Assembly: GCF_039555335.1 (NCBI RefSeq) | Contig: NC_092646.1 | Coordinates: forward strand, 23,934,893 to 23,998,892 | Origin: Amphiura filiformis | Taxonomy: Eukaryota; Echinodermata; Ophiuroidea; Amphilepidida; Amphiuridae | Direction of reading: 5' to 3' | DNA length: 64,000 nt | Shown here: piece after piece, positions 24,601-30,592 of the stretch | How positions within the stretch are numbered: the first letter of the stretch is position 1 | How the letters are laid out: the number at the start of each line of letters is the position of its first letter | Position numbers and translations under genes: made by a program | Notes under the pieces: generated by a model | What the model was told of the DNA's origin: nothing | Seen by the model: the letters and a program-made list of their open reading frames with translations, nothing else | Database searches by the model: none

Positions 24601-27600
24601 GTATCAATACCAGAGAGCTACTTCAATACCAGTATCAGCAGTAGATAGCTACTTTCCCAATATCTGTATCAATACCAGAGAGCTACTTCAATACCAGTAT
24701 TAGCAGTAGATAGCTACTTCCCCAATACCTGTCTCAGTAGTAGAAAGCTACTTCATCAATACCAGCATATAGCCATTTCGCAGTGGGTGGTCTACCATTG
24801 CATTTGAATATTAGGAAGAATTTGAAGCAAAATAAGTTACTTGTTGCAAATTAATAATGTTAGGGTACGAGTTTTCATTAATAAACATTTTTTTCCATTG
24901 GTAGATGTTTTAATGATATTGAAGAAATTATGACTGCTGAATATTCAAAAAATTTACTATACACACATTTTGGTTGAAATTGTGGCCAAGAATACTATTC
25001 CAATTCTTGACCTGAATAGTGAGGGAAGGTTACACTTACACCGATACGCATTGGTCACATGTGCAGTAAATTTACTTGAGAAAATGTATTCTGTATATCG
25101 CCGACTGCTTATAATAGGGGCAGGGGTGTTTAAAATGAATTAAGTCTGATGCCCTAGTCTTACCTGCTTTTGAATGAGGCATTAACGTTCTTATATCCTC
25201 CATAAGATGCCTGCCTCGAAATGACACCCCTCTTGAAGCGAATACTAAAACACGCTGTTTGTTGGTCCATTTTGCCTACAGGATAAAAACAGGGAAAAAA
25301 TTATTACTTACAGATAAATTTCATTTTATTAGATATGTCAGGTTCAATGACCACTAGATACGAACCAAATTAGCAGCAACAGTGAATTTCAAAATGGCCG
25401 CCATTTTGGTACATGTATGTTGGCTTATTGACTTAAATTATGCACGTATTGCAACTTGAAACTTAAAGTAGGCATATGTACAGGGTTCGCAGGTTTTTGC
25501 CGTAGGTGGAAAAAACCGCGGTTTTTACCGCGGTTTTAACCACTTGGCAAAAACAGTTTTTGCCGGCAAAAATGGCAAAAACTAAAAAAGTGAATTATAG
25601 TTCAGTTTTTTCATTTTTAATGAGTTACAAAAATAAGTTCCCGAGTGTAACAAGGCCAGATTTTGTAATTATAAGCAATATATTAAGATATTAAGGGGGT
25701 ACTACACCCATGTGGTAAATTTGTGACTATTTTTGCATTTTTCTCAAAAAATATTTACACACTGGTAACAAAAGTTATGTATATTATTGGGGCAAGGAAT
25801 CCAATTACTACACTGAAATTTCAGTGACTCAAGACAAGCGGTTCCATATATATGATAAGAAACGAGGTACATCATAGCGGTACCTTATTTTTGATCATAA
25901 ATAACATACCGCTTGTCTTGGGTCACTGAAATTCCAGTGTAGTAATTGGATTTCTTGCCCCTATAATGTACATAACTTTTGTTACCACTGTGTTCTTAGT
26001 TTTTGAGAAAAATGCAAAAATAGACACAAATTTATCGAGGGGTGTAGTACCCCCTTAAAGGCATGCATTTTCATTGCTCAGGTGCGTTTAATCGAAATGT
26101 GGCATGTATCACAATTCAAAACTTTTTTAACTTTTTCATTTTAAGGACTTGATGAGACAAAAAATATATGTTGAATGATTCATCAAAAGTTGTGTGTTAC
26201 TTTTTATGAGCTTTCTGTGTCACTTTTTAATATTTGAGTGACTATATGTGGGTTTTGCCAGTTTTGCCATTTTGCGGTTTAAACCAGGCAAAAACTGGCA
26301 AAAACAATTTTTGCCAGGTTTTTGCCACTTTGCCGGCAAAAACAGGTTTTTGCCGGCAAAAACCGAACCCTGCATATGTACCAATTTGGCAGCCATATAA
26401 CATTTCAAAATGGCTGCCAGCTATATAATCACCGTTATAAAAATCAATATGTTGCTTACAGTAGGCCTATATTCTTGAAGTAAATAAAATTCATCTTGCT
26501 ATTCCACGATGCGATGCCTTTGTTTACAGCAGTATACATGGACCACATTGTTTGTATGTTGGAATTAGTTGTCATCATCATCATCATCTGAGAATAGTTC
26601 CTGATCCATGTTCTCACATTAGAGTATGTGTGCACATGCTCCAGTGCAATATTGAGTTCATTCTTTCTGCAGCTACATTTCATTGTGTTGCATCCTGTAG
26701 AACAATTGCATTGAATCATCTTCAGCAATGATTCTGGTGCTGGACTTCTTTTCATCATGAATGGAACAAATTTGTCACCCTGAAGAATATATCTCCAATC
26801 AATTGGATGCATAACTTCACTTTTACACATCCACTGCATGACCTATACATGTACCGTATTCGTTCCAATAAGCGCCCATGCCCCAATAAGCGCCCACCCA
26901 GCGACTTTGCAACAAACACAATATGAAATTATTAACCGCCCATCCAATGTTGTCAAAATACTTCCAGTAAGCTTACCTGTCGAGTGATTTTACATGCGTG
27001 CATGAGGGAAATTGAGCATCAAAAGTATCCAAAATGTTCACCAAAATTAAATGTATAGATATTAAAAATATTTCACAATAACCACCTGCAAATGCCTTTA
27101 AAAGGCCAAGTTTGAGCTAATTCTGTCTCAAATTCGTATTTTTTGCCGGCGCGGCAGCAGCCATCTTTATAGTGCGCCCTCAAAAACATTTTGTCAATAT
27201 AATATTAAATTAAGACACATATGAGGGCGCACTAACTGAGAGTAACTAAATACTTTCAGACGGTGATTGGTGACTAAAAACCAGGTACAAAATAAGCGCC
27301 CACCCAAAATGACTTTGATAAGCGCCCAGCGCTTATTGGAATGAATACGGTAGATTCATTCTTTCTGCAGCTACATTTCATTGTGTCGATCAATCTGAAT
27401 ACCACAATATAAAGATTCATTACTACATCCAGTAATGTACTTCTGAACAAGGTTGTCACCAGTGGAACCCACAAAAACGAGTGAAAAATTGATGAAATCA
27501 GTAGATTAATGGGTATTTTTCAAGCTTTTGGCGGCCATTTTGATTACGTCACAGTTGGACCCCTCGCCCAAGTTCAATTTTTGTAAACTTTTGATATGTT

Positions 27601-30592
27601 ATTTATTAGACCTTATATTGCAAGAAAATACCAAAAAAGCTTCTGTTGCAATTTTTTTTTGGGTTAGGGGTAGCTGTGTCATATTTTGATCCTACTATGG
27701 TGCCCAACATAAAAAACATGACCATGTGTGATTTGCATGTACCGTATTCATTCCAATAAGCGCCCATGCCCCAATAAGCACCCACCCAGGTCCCAGGGTA
27801 TATTCAATTTGCTAAATGGTACCATTAATGTTGAAGTGACAGATAGATGTTGATATAGTGAAATAGCTGGAGGACTGCACATCCGGTGTAAACTTGCAAT
27901 ACATTTTCTACATCAGAAAAGCTACTAGAATGTCATTGGACCCTTTTATAACGTGGGGAATTCATCTCTAATAATCGCCCCTCGCAAAATATTAGGTAAA
28001 CCAGGTAAAAAATAAGCACCCACCCAAAATGACTTTGTTCAGCGCCCTGGGCGCTTATTGGAATGAATACGGTACATGTAAAAGAATAGATTCCTATTTA
28101 AATGTTTGTTTTCACTGATCACAATATCCCCTTTTAATTTTGAGCCAAACAAATGAGGTATAACGAAGAAAATTGCGATTTGATTCCAGCGCCTACAATG
28201 TGTGTACTAGTCTACGCTCGCCGATCATATAATATGCAATACTACAGCATCGCACTTGACGTGTGTACACATAAGCTGACATCCGCGCAGCATGTTAGCA
28301 AGCACTAACGGTGAACTCGGAATAAAACCTGGTCTCCCTGGTTTTAATATAAAAGTTAAATTTTACTGTTATATTAAAGCACTTCAGGCCTTAGTCTTTT
28401 ACGTGGTATTTTAGAACACCACTGGCACTAGGGCATTATAATTATGCAAAAAGTAGATATCCGAGCAGGGTTCACAGTTTGCTCCCAAATAACCGGGTCA
28501 TCTTTTTTTATGCTGGACCTATTCAGATCCCATTTAGTTGAAATTTGCGGGTCCCAAATTGATTTTTGTGGGTCCAAATTGCACTTATGTACGAAACTGG
28601 GTAAAAGACGACTTGCCGCGATCGAACGACTTTCTCATAAAGAACTACTTACTAGTATTACTACCGGTACGGTACCTAATAACATGCTTTACTTTAATCA
28701 TCTAATTATTTGGTTATTTTGTTATTTGCTCGGTTGAAATACAACTACCGGACTACCGGTACCACAAAAACATTTTGGAGTGATTGCCGAATAGGGTGCA
28801 ACTCTACTAGTCTTATTACAAGACTGCCCTACCCCTACCGTTAATAATCAGTCATAGACCTTAAGCATCAGCTTGGACAGATGTGTTATCTGGCGTTCCC
28901 CAGGGCACGGTGCTAGGACCTTTGCTATTCCTCATATATATCAATGACTTGCCACAAAACATACAGTCTGAAGTCCGGCTCTTTGCCGATGATTGTGTTA
29001 TCTATAGGCAAATAGTTCACAATCATGACCATGTTCAACTCCAGGATGACTTAAACACACTTGTCAAATGGCAGAATGATTGGCAACTACATTTCAACAT
29101 CCAAAAATGTTTCGTCATGAGGATCACCCATGCACGGTTGATTGAAATGTTTGATTACAAACTAGGAGACAGCATTTTAGAAGAGACAAAATGCCATCCC
29201 TACCTAGGAGTTGAGATTTCCAACAATCTTTCATGGTCAAATCACATCAACCGCAACACATCATCTGCAAACAGACAATTAGGATTTGTTAGAAGGAACT
29301 TATACTCTTGCACCAAACAAATCAAACAAAATGCCTGTAGACATGTCACTTGTACGTCCCCACATTGAATATGCCAGTTCAGTGTGGGACCCCACCAAAA
29401 GGACCTAAGTAACAAAATTGAGATGGTGCAGCGTCGCGCAGCGCGCTTTGTTATGAATGACCACAAAAGAACTAGTAGTGTCACTAACATGCTGAAGGAG
29501 CTGGATTGGTGTTCTCTTAAAGATCAGTAGAACAGCCAATAGGTTAACCATCCTCCACAAGGCTAGAGAGGGTCTCCTGCCCCTACCGGTCGACGACCTC
29601 CTTCTGCCGGTCCAACGTCCTTCTAGGCACTCCCATCAGAACTCATATCAAATTATAACAGCAAATAAGGACTGCTACAAGTACTCGTTCTGGCCAAGGA
29701 CAGTACAAGACTGGAACAAACTACCCTACCACATCACCACGATACAAGACTCAAAAGAATTCAAGAATCAAGCAACCAACCACCTAAAGCAACTACAATA
29801 AATAGCATTCCGCATGTGCACAACCATTTCCTGTTCGTCTGGCTTCACCTGAAGCGTTGAGCAGTATTGCTACAGATACAGATACATCATATTTCGAGAT
29901 GCGGCACCAAATTGGTGTCGTATGACCTTTGACATTCTTTTGTGGCGAGTGACATGGTCTTTAAATTCATGCCGAGTGTCCTTGACAGGCGTGACTAGTC
30001 TATGCTTGAGTGGTCATGAAAGAATTCAAAAGATAACCTCTGCCCCAATATAAATCCCGAGCTATTGTCTGAAACTGCTCCTCAGAAGATGTATCATAAG
30101 AACTCAGTCTTCAAATGATAGTCATGTAACGACCAAAAGATAAATGACTGACTATCATGCATTGAAGACTGAGTTCCGCAGTCTAATTAATAATATAAAT
30201 ATCATGTCTCATGATCATGATAATATGATGATAGGAAATTGTCATGATTGTGGAAAATAATTAATACGCGCTGGACGATAAAGCAGTATCATGTATGCTG
30301 CCATAATTTGTTAAAGGAATTCTGCAAAAAATTATAATAGCTTTTACAAATGTTAAAGGCTTAAACTTAAACTAACATTCATGACTAGTATTGAAGTCTG
30401 AACTAACTCAACATGCTCAAACTTCAAAGTGAGTAAGCTTACCTCTTTTTTCTCAACTTCAACTTTTTGCTTCTTTTTCTTCTCTACCTTGCCTGTGGAA
30501 ACTTTCTTGAACTTATTGGGCCTACTAGTTCTTTTTCGCCTCCTTTTCCCCTCATTATCACCACCACCATTTTGTGCTTTTCTCTTCGGCAT
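6635..30592 (-). CDS. BRIX1: BRIX1: ribosome biogenesis protein BRX1 homolog, nine coding exons
   Basis: This gene encodes a nucleolar Brix-domain factor needed for assembly of the large ribosomal subunit. Exons in coding order (all minus strand) are 30592-30443, 25275-25164, 22317-22274, 21139-21069, 19224-19175, 18359-18235, 17585-17484, 15416-15288 and 6775-6635. All junctions are GT-AG and the phases join to 924 nt, or 307 residues plus a stop. Exon 1 is a basic tail beginning MPKRKAQNGGG. Family landmarks are RGVSFRGRHLMEDIR (exon 2), CEMRNCNKVIFFEARKK (exon 4), NPPHGPSAKFLVEN (exon 5), MTGNCLKGSRP (exon 6), LDNRIWFRNYQ (exon 7) and EIGPRFALNLIKIFGGSFGG (exon 8). The ATG at 30592 was chosen because it opens the basic tail and leads in frame to the first donor. 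The protein ends just after a DVF-like motif, so it lacks the basic C-terminal extension of vertebrate BRIX1. Introns hold satellites and an antisense gene. The assignment is secure; the C-terminal end is slightly less so. Confidence 0.95.
6844..7382. mobile_element. Inverted-repeat element, about 540 bp
   Basis: Ends TAAAGGTATTATTTTTAGC and GCTAAAATAATACCTTTTA are inverted repeats. Next to them TAAGCATCTATTGTCTC pairs with GAGACGATAGATGCACA. A second hairpin lies within (about 7249-7338, ACACGGGTGACATCATTAT against ATAATGATGTCGTCC). The flanking TA is compatible with a mariner-type MITE. It lies 69 bp upstream (intron side) of the last BRIX1 exon. Confidence 0.75.
8139..8972. mobile_element. 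Inverted-repeat element with seven GGATTTAGCGCCTTTTGGAA-type boxes
   Basis: The ends GAAGAGCTTGTTTCCAAAAG and CTTTTGGAACCAAGCTCTT are inverted. Copies of the box WGGATTTAGCGCCTTTTGGAA occur inverted at about 8150-8173 and direct at about 8342, 8381, 8768, 8797 (GGAGTTAGC), 8856 (GGATTAAGCTCC) and 8950. Repeated terminal-type boxes inside an element resemble subterminal transposase binding sites. No transposase is seen; the 93-codon frame at 8397 is A/T-rich and unconvincing. Confidence 0.75.
9052..9330 (+). repeat. Dispersed repeat dimer rich in TGACCTTTGACC
   Basis: Two units of about 130-140 bp share TTTTCAGCCTAT, ACAAGTTG(G/A)CCTC, AATGA(C/T), TGTGACCTTG and a GCAAT/ATTTGGAT region. They are diverged by perhaps 30%. 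It looks like an old dispersed repeat adjoining the hAT-like insertion. Confidence 0.55.
9435..9784. mobile_element. hAT-like element (CAGGGCCGGATTTACC ends), exact 8-bp duplication
   Basis: Ends CAGGGCCGGATTTACC and GGTAAATCCGGCCCTG are perfect 16-bp inverted repeats. GGAAGACA occurs at 9427-9434 and 9785-9792. The interior has two GCGCGCTTCGCGCG-type palindromes (about 9561 and 9648) and GGGGGCCCCC-rich subterminal blocks. It is 350 bp with no transposase. Confidence 0.93.
9793..11135. other. BRIX1 intron / upstream of kinase-NHL gene; no gene seen
   Basis: A/T-rich sequence with no convincing exon. Any noncoding first exon and promoter of the kinase-NHL gene would be expected near here or at 11396-11850. 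Confidence 0.5.
9811..9870. mobile_element. GGAATAGCCCA palindromic MITE, half copy b
   Basis: Only a half is seen: ATCCATTTGAATCCACACACCC, then TATGGAAGACATGACCATAATCTTC. The rest has no match to the family. It abuts the hAT-like element 9435-9784. Confidence 0.6.
11136..11395. mobile_element. Palindromic element, about 260 bp
   Basis: CCGCAAAAAATTGATAATAA at left pairs with TTATTATCAAATTTTTACGG at right. An inner stem (TGCCTATTAACGAGTTG with CAACTCGTTAATAGGCACA) and CAAACTACCC blocks repeat in both orientations. It lies 0.5 kb upstream of the kinase gene. Confidence 0.7.
11498..11764. mobile_element. hAT-like element (CAGGGCCGTTCCTAGG ends), copy 1
   Basis: Ends CAGGGCCGTTCC and GGAACGGCCCTG are perfect inverted repeats. 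Subterminal CACCCTAGGC appears on both sides. The interior is a C/T-rich low-complexity run on this strand. The 8 bp flanks (GTAATAGC, GTGTTTGC) agree at 5 of 8 positions, so the duplication is only suggested. It ends about 97 bp before the kinase ATG, possibly within its promoter or 5' UTR intron. Confidence 0.78.
11861..14009 (+). CDS. Protein kinase (TKL-like) fused to NHL-type beta-propeller, two exons
   Basis: Exon 1 is 11861-12644 and exon 2 is 13153-14009. The GTATGT donor and a CTAG acceptor after a pyrimidine run join in phase 1, giving 546 residues. Residues 15-258 are a protein kinase: glycine loop GEGGFGSV (20-27), candidate ATP lysine K44, HRDIKPQN (129-136), DFG (149-151) and APE (173-175). 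Loop spacing and sequence resemble TKL kinases (MLK/TAK1/RIPK-like). Residues about 265-546 contain repeated NHL-like strands such as CGIVCDDNDNIYVA and CDLSMTPDGSLLVANE, as in TRIM2/3/71 propellers. The start MGASVTK fits an N-myristoylation signal (G2, T6, basic K7), and the ATG has A at -3 and G at +4. An AG at 11849-11850 may be the acceptor of a 5' UTR intron. The gene sits inside the last BRIX1 intron on the opposite strand. The substrate is unknown. The catalytic residues look intact, so an active membrane-tethered kinase is inferred. Confidence 0.88.
14023..14226. mobile_element. TACTGTAAAA MITE with TTCGCGA boxes, in the 3' UTR of the kinase-NHL gene
   Basis: Ends TACTGTAAAAGGG and CCCTTTTACAGTA are perfect inverted repeats. 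Inside are several ATTCGCGA/GATTGGAG boxes. It begins 14 bp after the stop codon of the kinase-NHL gene, so it must lie in its 3' UTR unless polyadenylation is immediate. A relative is at 49980-50192. Confidence 0.85.
14382..14710. mobile_element. TACCGTATTT...AAACGCCC MITE, copy 1
   Basis: The left end TACCGTATTTCCTCGATTAG is followed by AAACGCCCCCACCATTTTTT. An inner stretch (CAACCAAGATGTTT...CATGCTATCTT...GTAAGCTTACC) is the reverse complement of part of 36287-36599. The right end (AATAAACGCC...TTAATTGAGGAAATA) runs into the last decayed exon copy at 14707. Confidence 0.75.
14707..14962 (-). repeat. Three decayed tandem copies of the 3' half of BRIX1 exon 8
   Basis: Copy B (about 14962-14884) reads IKIFGGSFGGPVLYENPHYAFRNM and still has a GTAAGT donor. 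Copy C (about 14867-14791) reads VKIFGGSFGGPVLYVNPHVSPNM, has lost one codon, and its donor GT is now AT. Copy D (about 14775-14707) reads IKIFEGSFGGPLLYENPHC, has lost its donor, and runs into a MITE. The period is about 93 bp: 77-78 bp of exon plus 15 bp of intron (GTAAGTCTCTTTGCT). None has an acceptor of its own, so they are exon fragments in the intron, not used exons, unless read through. Confidence 0.9.
14974..15273. mobile_element. Palindromic element between BRIX1 exon 8 and its decayed copies
   Basis: GAGAAGGAGAACCGGGACTC (14976-14995) pairs with GAGTCCCGATTCTCCTTCTT (15250-15269). An inner pair is ATTGGGGGTATTC with GAATACCCCCAATT. It splits what was a continuous four-copy exon array. 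No transposase is present; the two plus-strand frames inside are short and unconvincing. Confidence 0.72.
15736..16373. mobile_element. Large palindromic TTAA element, copy 1
   Basis: Bounded by TTAAGGG at left and CCCCTTAA at right, consistent with a TTAA target duplication. Almost the whole 638 bp folds back: ACATCAGACATATCGAATTG pairs with the right arm, and GATATGGATTTTTTCCCAAA pairs at the centre around 16020-16090. It has the same structure as 42634-43247. Confidence 0.87.
16389..16576. mobile_element. GGAATAGCCCA palindromic MITE, copy c (full)
   Basis: Both arms are present: GGTTATTCCAGTTGAAATCC at left and its near complement ending GGAATAGCCCAT at right. The ACCTTAAT/ATTAAGGTCATGTCTTCCAT stems and the usual centre CACCCATTCAGGTAACC are also present. 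It lies in the BRIX1 intron between exons 7 and 8. Confidence 0.88.
17668..17879. mobile_element. Palindromic element, about 210 bp
   Basis: AGAATTCTTTTATACAAA at left pairs with TTTGTATAAAAGAATTCT at right. Inner arms CTCAATGACAGTTTTGTGC and CTTCTCAAATTGACTGA also fold back. It lies just upstream of BRIX1 exon 7, in the preceding intron. Confidence 0.75.
18178..18208. repeat. (ATCA)n microsatellite
   Basis: About seven TCAA/ATCA units beside the exon 6 donor side of BRIX1 (exon ends at 18235). Confidence 0.9.
18704..18890. mobile_element. Palindromic element, about 185 bp
   Basis: ACCCCAGAGGTACATTGCTG and GCCCAGCTACTTTAT pair with their complements at 18856-18888. It lies in the BRIX1 intron between exons 5 and 6. 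Confidence 0.75.
19344..20060 (+). repeat. tRNA-Thr-derived SINE split by an inserted element
   Basis: The left piece (19344-19400) matches the pre-tRNA leader at 35928-35978. The right piece (19929-20060) continues with GTGGTTAAGG, GTCCTGGGTTTGATTCCCAG and the SINE body CTTTTATTATTTGTGATG. Together they reconstruct the same SINE as 35928-36117, interrupted by the element 19401-19928. Confidence 0.8.
19401..19928. mobile_element. Inverted-repeat element inserted in a SINE
   Basis: Ends near CTTGGCAGTGGGG and CCCTGCCAACAG. The interior has repeated ACCCCCACCCTTTTTATT blocks on the left and AAAGGGTG complements on the right. SINE sequence resumes on either side, with GTGGC(A)A duplicated imperfectly. 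hAT-like placement is only an inference. Confidence 0.65.
20459..20953. mobile_element. Inverted-repeat element, about 495 bp
   Basis: Left TATATACAGTCAGAATTAAT, then AGGTAAATTTTCACGGGAAA and TTTCTGGACACGTGAC, pairs with the right end GTCACGTGTCCAGAAAATTT...TTGACTGATATATA. The interior matches 24766-25105. Confidence 0.82.
21562..22010 (+). repeat. Satellite block 1, 34-bp unit, about 13 copies
   Basis: The unit is CATCAATACCAGTATCAGCA followed by GTAGATAGCTACTT; most copies are identical and a few carry single substitutions. It lies in the BRIX1 intron downstream of the 44-nt exon 3. Confidence 0.97.
22352..22676 (+). repeat. Satellite block 2, diverged 28-36-bp units
   Basis: Degenerate copies of the same GTAGATAGCTACTTCATCA unit with shortened and altered spacers (ATATATCAGTATCAGGGG variants). 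It begins about 35 bp upstream of BRIX1 exon 3 and ends against the MITE at 22681. Confidence 0.9.
22681..22978. mobile_element. Tc1/mariner-like MITE, second copy, TA flanks
   Basis: It shares CATTCCTACACCTCA, CAGCCATAG, CTGACCATCACTTGGC and GTCTA ends with 4747-4958, in the same order. Flanking TA is at 22679-22680 and 22979-22980. The terminal repeat has drifted (CTAATCCAATTTCACG). It is inserted between two blocks of the BRIX1-intron satellite. Confidence 0.82.
22979..24765 (+). repeat. Satellite block 3, 65-bp higher-order unit, about 27 copies
   Basis: Each unit joins two related monomers: TTCAATACYAGTATCAGCAG TAGATAGCTAC, then TTTCCCAATATCTGTA plus a variable AGTAGTAGATAGCTAC/CAATAGCAGAGAGCTAC. 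At least four second-monomer variants alternate in repeating patterns. Confidence 0.95.
24766..25105. mobile_element. Second, left-truncated copy of the 20459-20953 element
   Basis: Shares GGAAGAAT, GCAAAATAAGTTACTT, TTAATAATGTTA, ATACTATTCCAATTC and GCATTGGTCAC in the same order. The left terminal repeat is absent and the array 22979-24765 ends directly against it. Confidence 0.7.
25481..26372. mobile_element. hAT-like element (CAGGGTTCG ends), 8-bp duplication, carrying a nested TTAA element
   Basis: Ends are CAGGGTTCG and CGAACCCTG, with CATATGTA at 25473-25480 and 26373-26380 as an exact 8-bp duplication. Subterminal regions are dense in TTTTTGCC/GGCAAAAA repeats in both orientations. 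It is 892 bp including the 368-bp nested element 25691-26058; no transposase. It lies in the BRIX1 intron between exons 1 and 2, about 200 bp upstream of exon 2. Confidence 0.93.
25691..26058. mobile_element. Palindromic TTAA element nested in a hAT-like element
   Basis: Ends TTAAGGGGGTACTACACCC and GGTGTAGTACCCCCTTAA. The arms pair nearly throughout (ATTTTTGCATTTTTCTCAAA, CCAATTACTACACTG and CAAGACAAGCGGT with their complements). The TTAA boundary is of piggyBac/Kolobok type. Confidence 0.9.
26456..26839 (-). pseudogene. Fragment of a multicopy cysteine-rich (CxC...CSCRK) gene family
   Basis: The minus-strand frame contains WRYILQGDKFVPFMMK, then APESLLKMIQCNCSTGC and MKCSCRKNELN. The order 'G..L.P.M..APE.LL..I.CNC...C....CSCRK' is a C-terminal signature I know from many multicopy, uncharacterised, probably mobile-element-linked invertebrate proteins. 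After CSCRKNELN the expected further cysteines are absent and the frame degrades into a Met-rich run (an ATC/CAT simple repeat at 26573-26590). The coding length fits only a fragment, and function is unknown. A second short copy of the CSCRK segment lies at 27355-27390. Confidence 0.5.
26852..27352. mobile_element. TACCGTATTC...AATAAGCGCCC MITE, copy 1
   Basis: Ends TACCGTATTCGTTCCAATAA and TTATTGGAATGAATACGGTA, each followed by AGCGCCCA. Additional AATAAGCGCCCACCCA boxes lie subterminally on both sides. It is 501 bp and separates the two CSCRK gene fragments. Confidence 0.87.
27355..27470 (-). pseudogene. Second fragment of the cysteine-rich CSCRK family
   Basis: About 33 bases (27356-27388) are nearly identical to 26657-26689 and encode TMKCSCRKNE on the minus strand. 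Upstream (27395-27470) another frame reads like a continuation, GSTGDNLVQKY, but is shifted relative to the CSCRK frame. It lies immediately right of the inverted-repeat element 26852-27352, so the pair may be one gene split and partly duplicated around that insertion. Confidence 0.4.
27740..28074. mobile_element. TACCGTATTC...AATAAGCGCCC MITE, copy 2
   Basis: Same ends and subterminal boxes as 26852-27352, 335 bp. The outer CATG on both sides (27736-27739, 28075-28078) may be coincidence or part of a duplication; a TA site reading is also possible. Confidence 0.87.
28871..29889 (+). mobile_element. 5'-truncated non-LTR retrotransposon (LINE) with reverse transcriptase 3' half
   Basis: An open frame from about 28871 to 29366 begins AWTDVLSGVPQGTVLGPLL. 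It contains the RT catalytic box in the form LFADDCV, followed by the thumb-region landmark YLGVEISNNLSW. These features are typical of jockey/CR1-like LINE reverse transcriptases. Beyond 29340 the reading continues with frame breaks: EYASSVWDP, VQRRAARFVMND, PRTVQDWNKLP and a stop at 29799-29801. A short 3' UTR ends in a tail of ACAGAT-like repeats (about 29870-29885). The 5' part of the RT, the endonuclease and any ORF1 are missing, so it is a dead-on-arrival insertion. Exact clade assignment (CR1, jockey, Rex or other) is not possible by eye. Confidence 0.88.
30101..30175. repeat. Short hairpin, 75 bp
   Basis: AACTCAGTCTTCAAATGATAG pairs with a slightly longer complement ending TGAAGACTGAGTT. 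The loop contains CGACCAAAAG. It lies in the BRIX1 5' flank on the intron 1 side. Confidence 0.6.

Noticed and set aside
21562-24765. Regular short repeats resembling a CRISPR array
   Set aside because: The repeats are contiguous with no unique spacers, lie in introns of an animal gene, and have mutating monomers; this is a satellite.
28444-28737. 97-codon plus-strand frame upstream of the LINE
   Set aside because: No reverse transcriptase or endonuclease motif; composition looks like chance.
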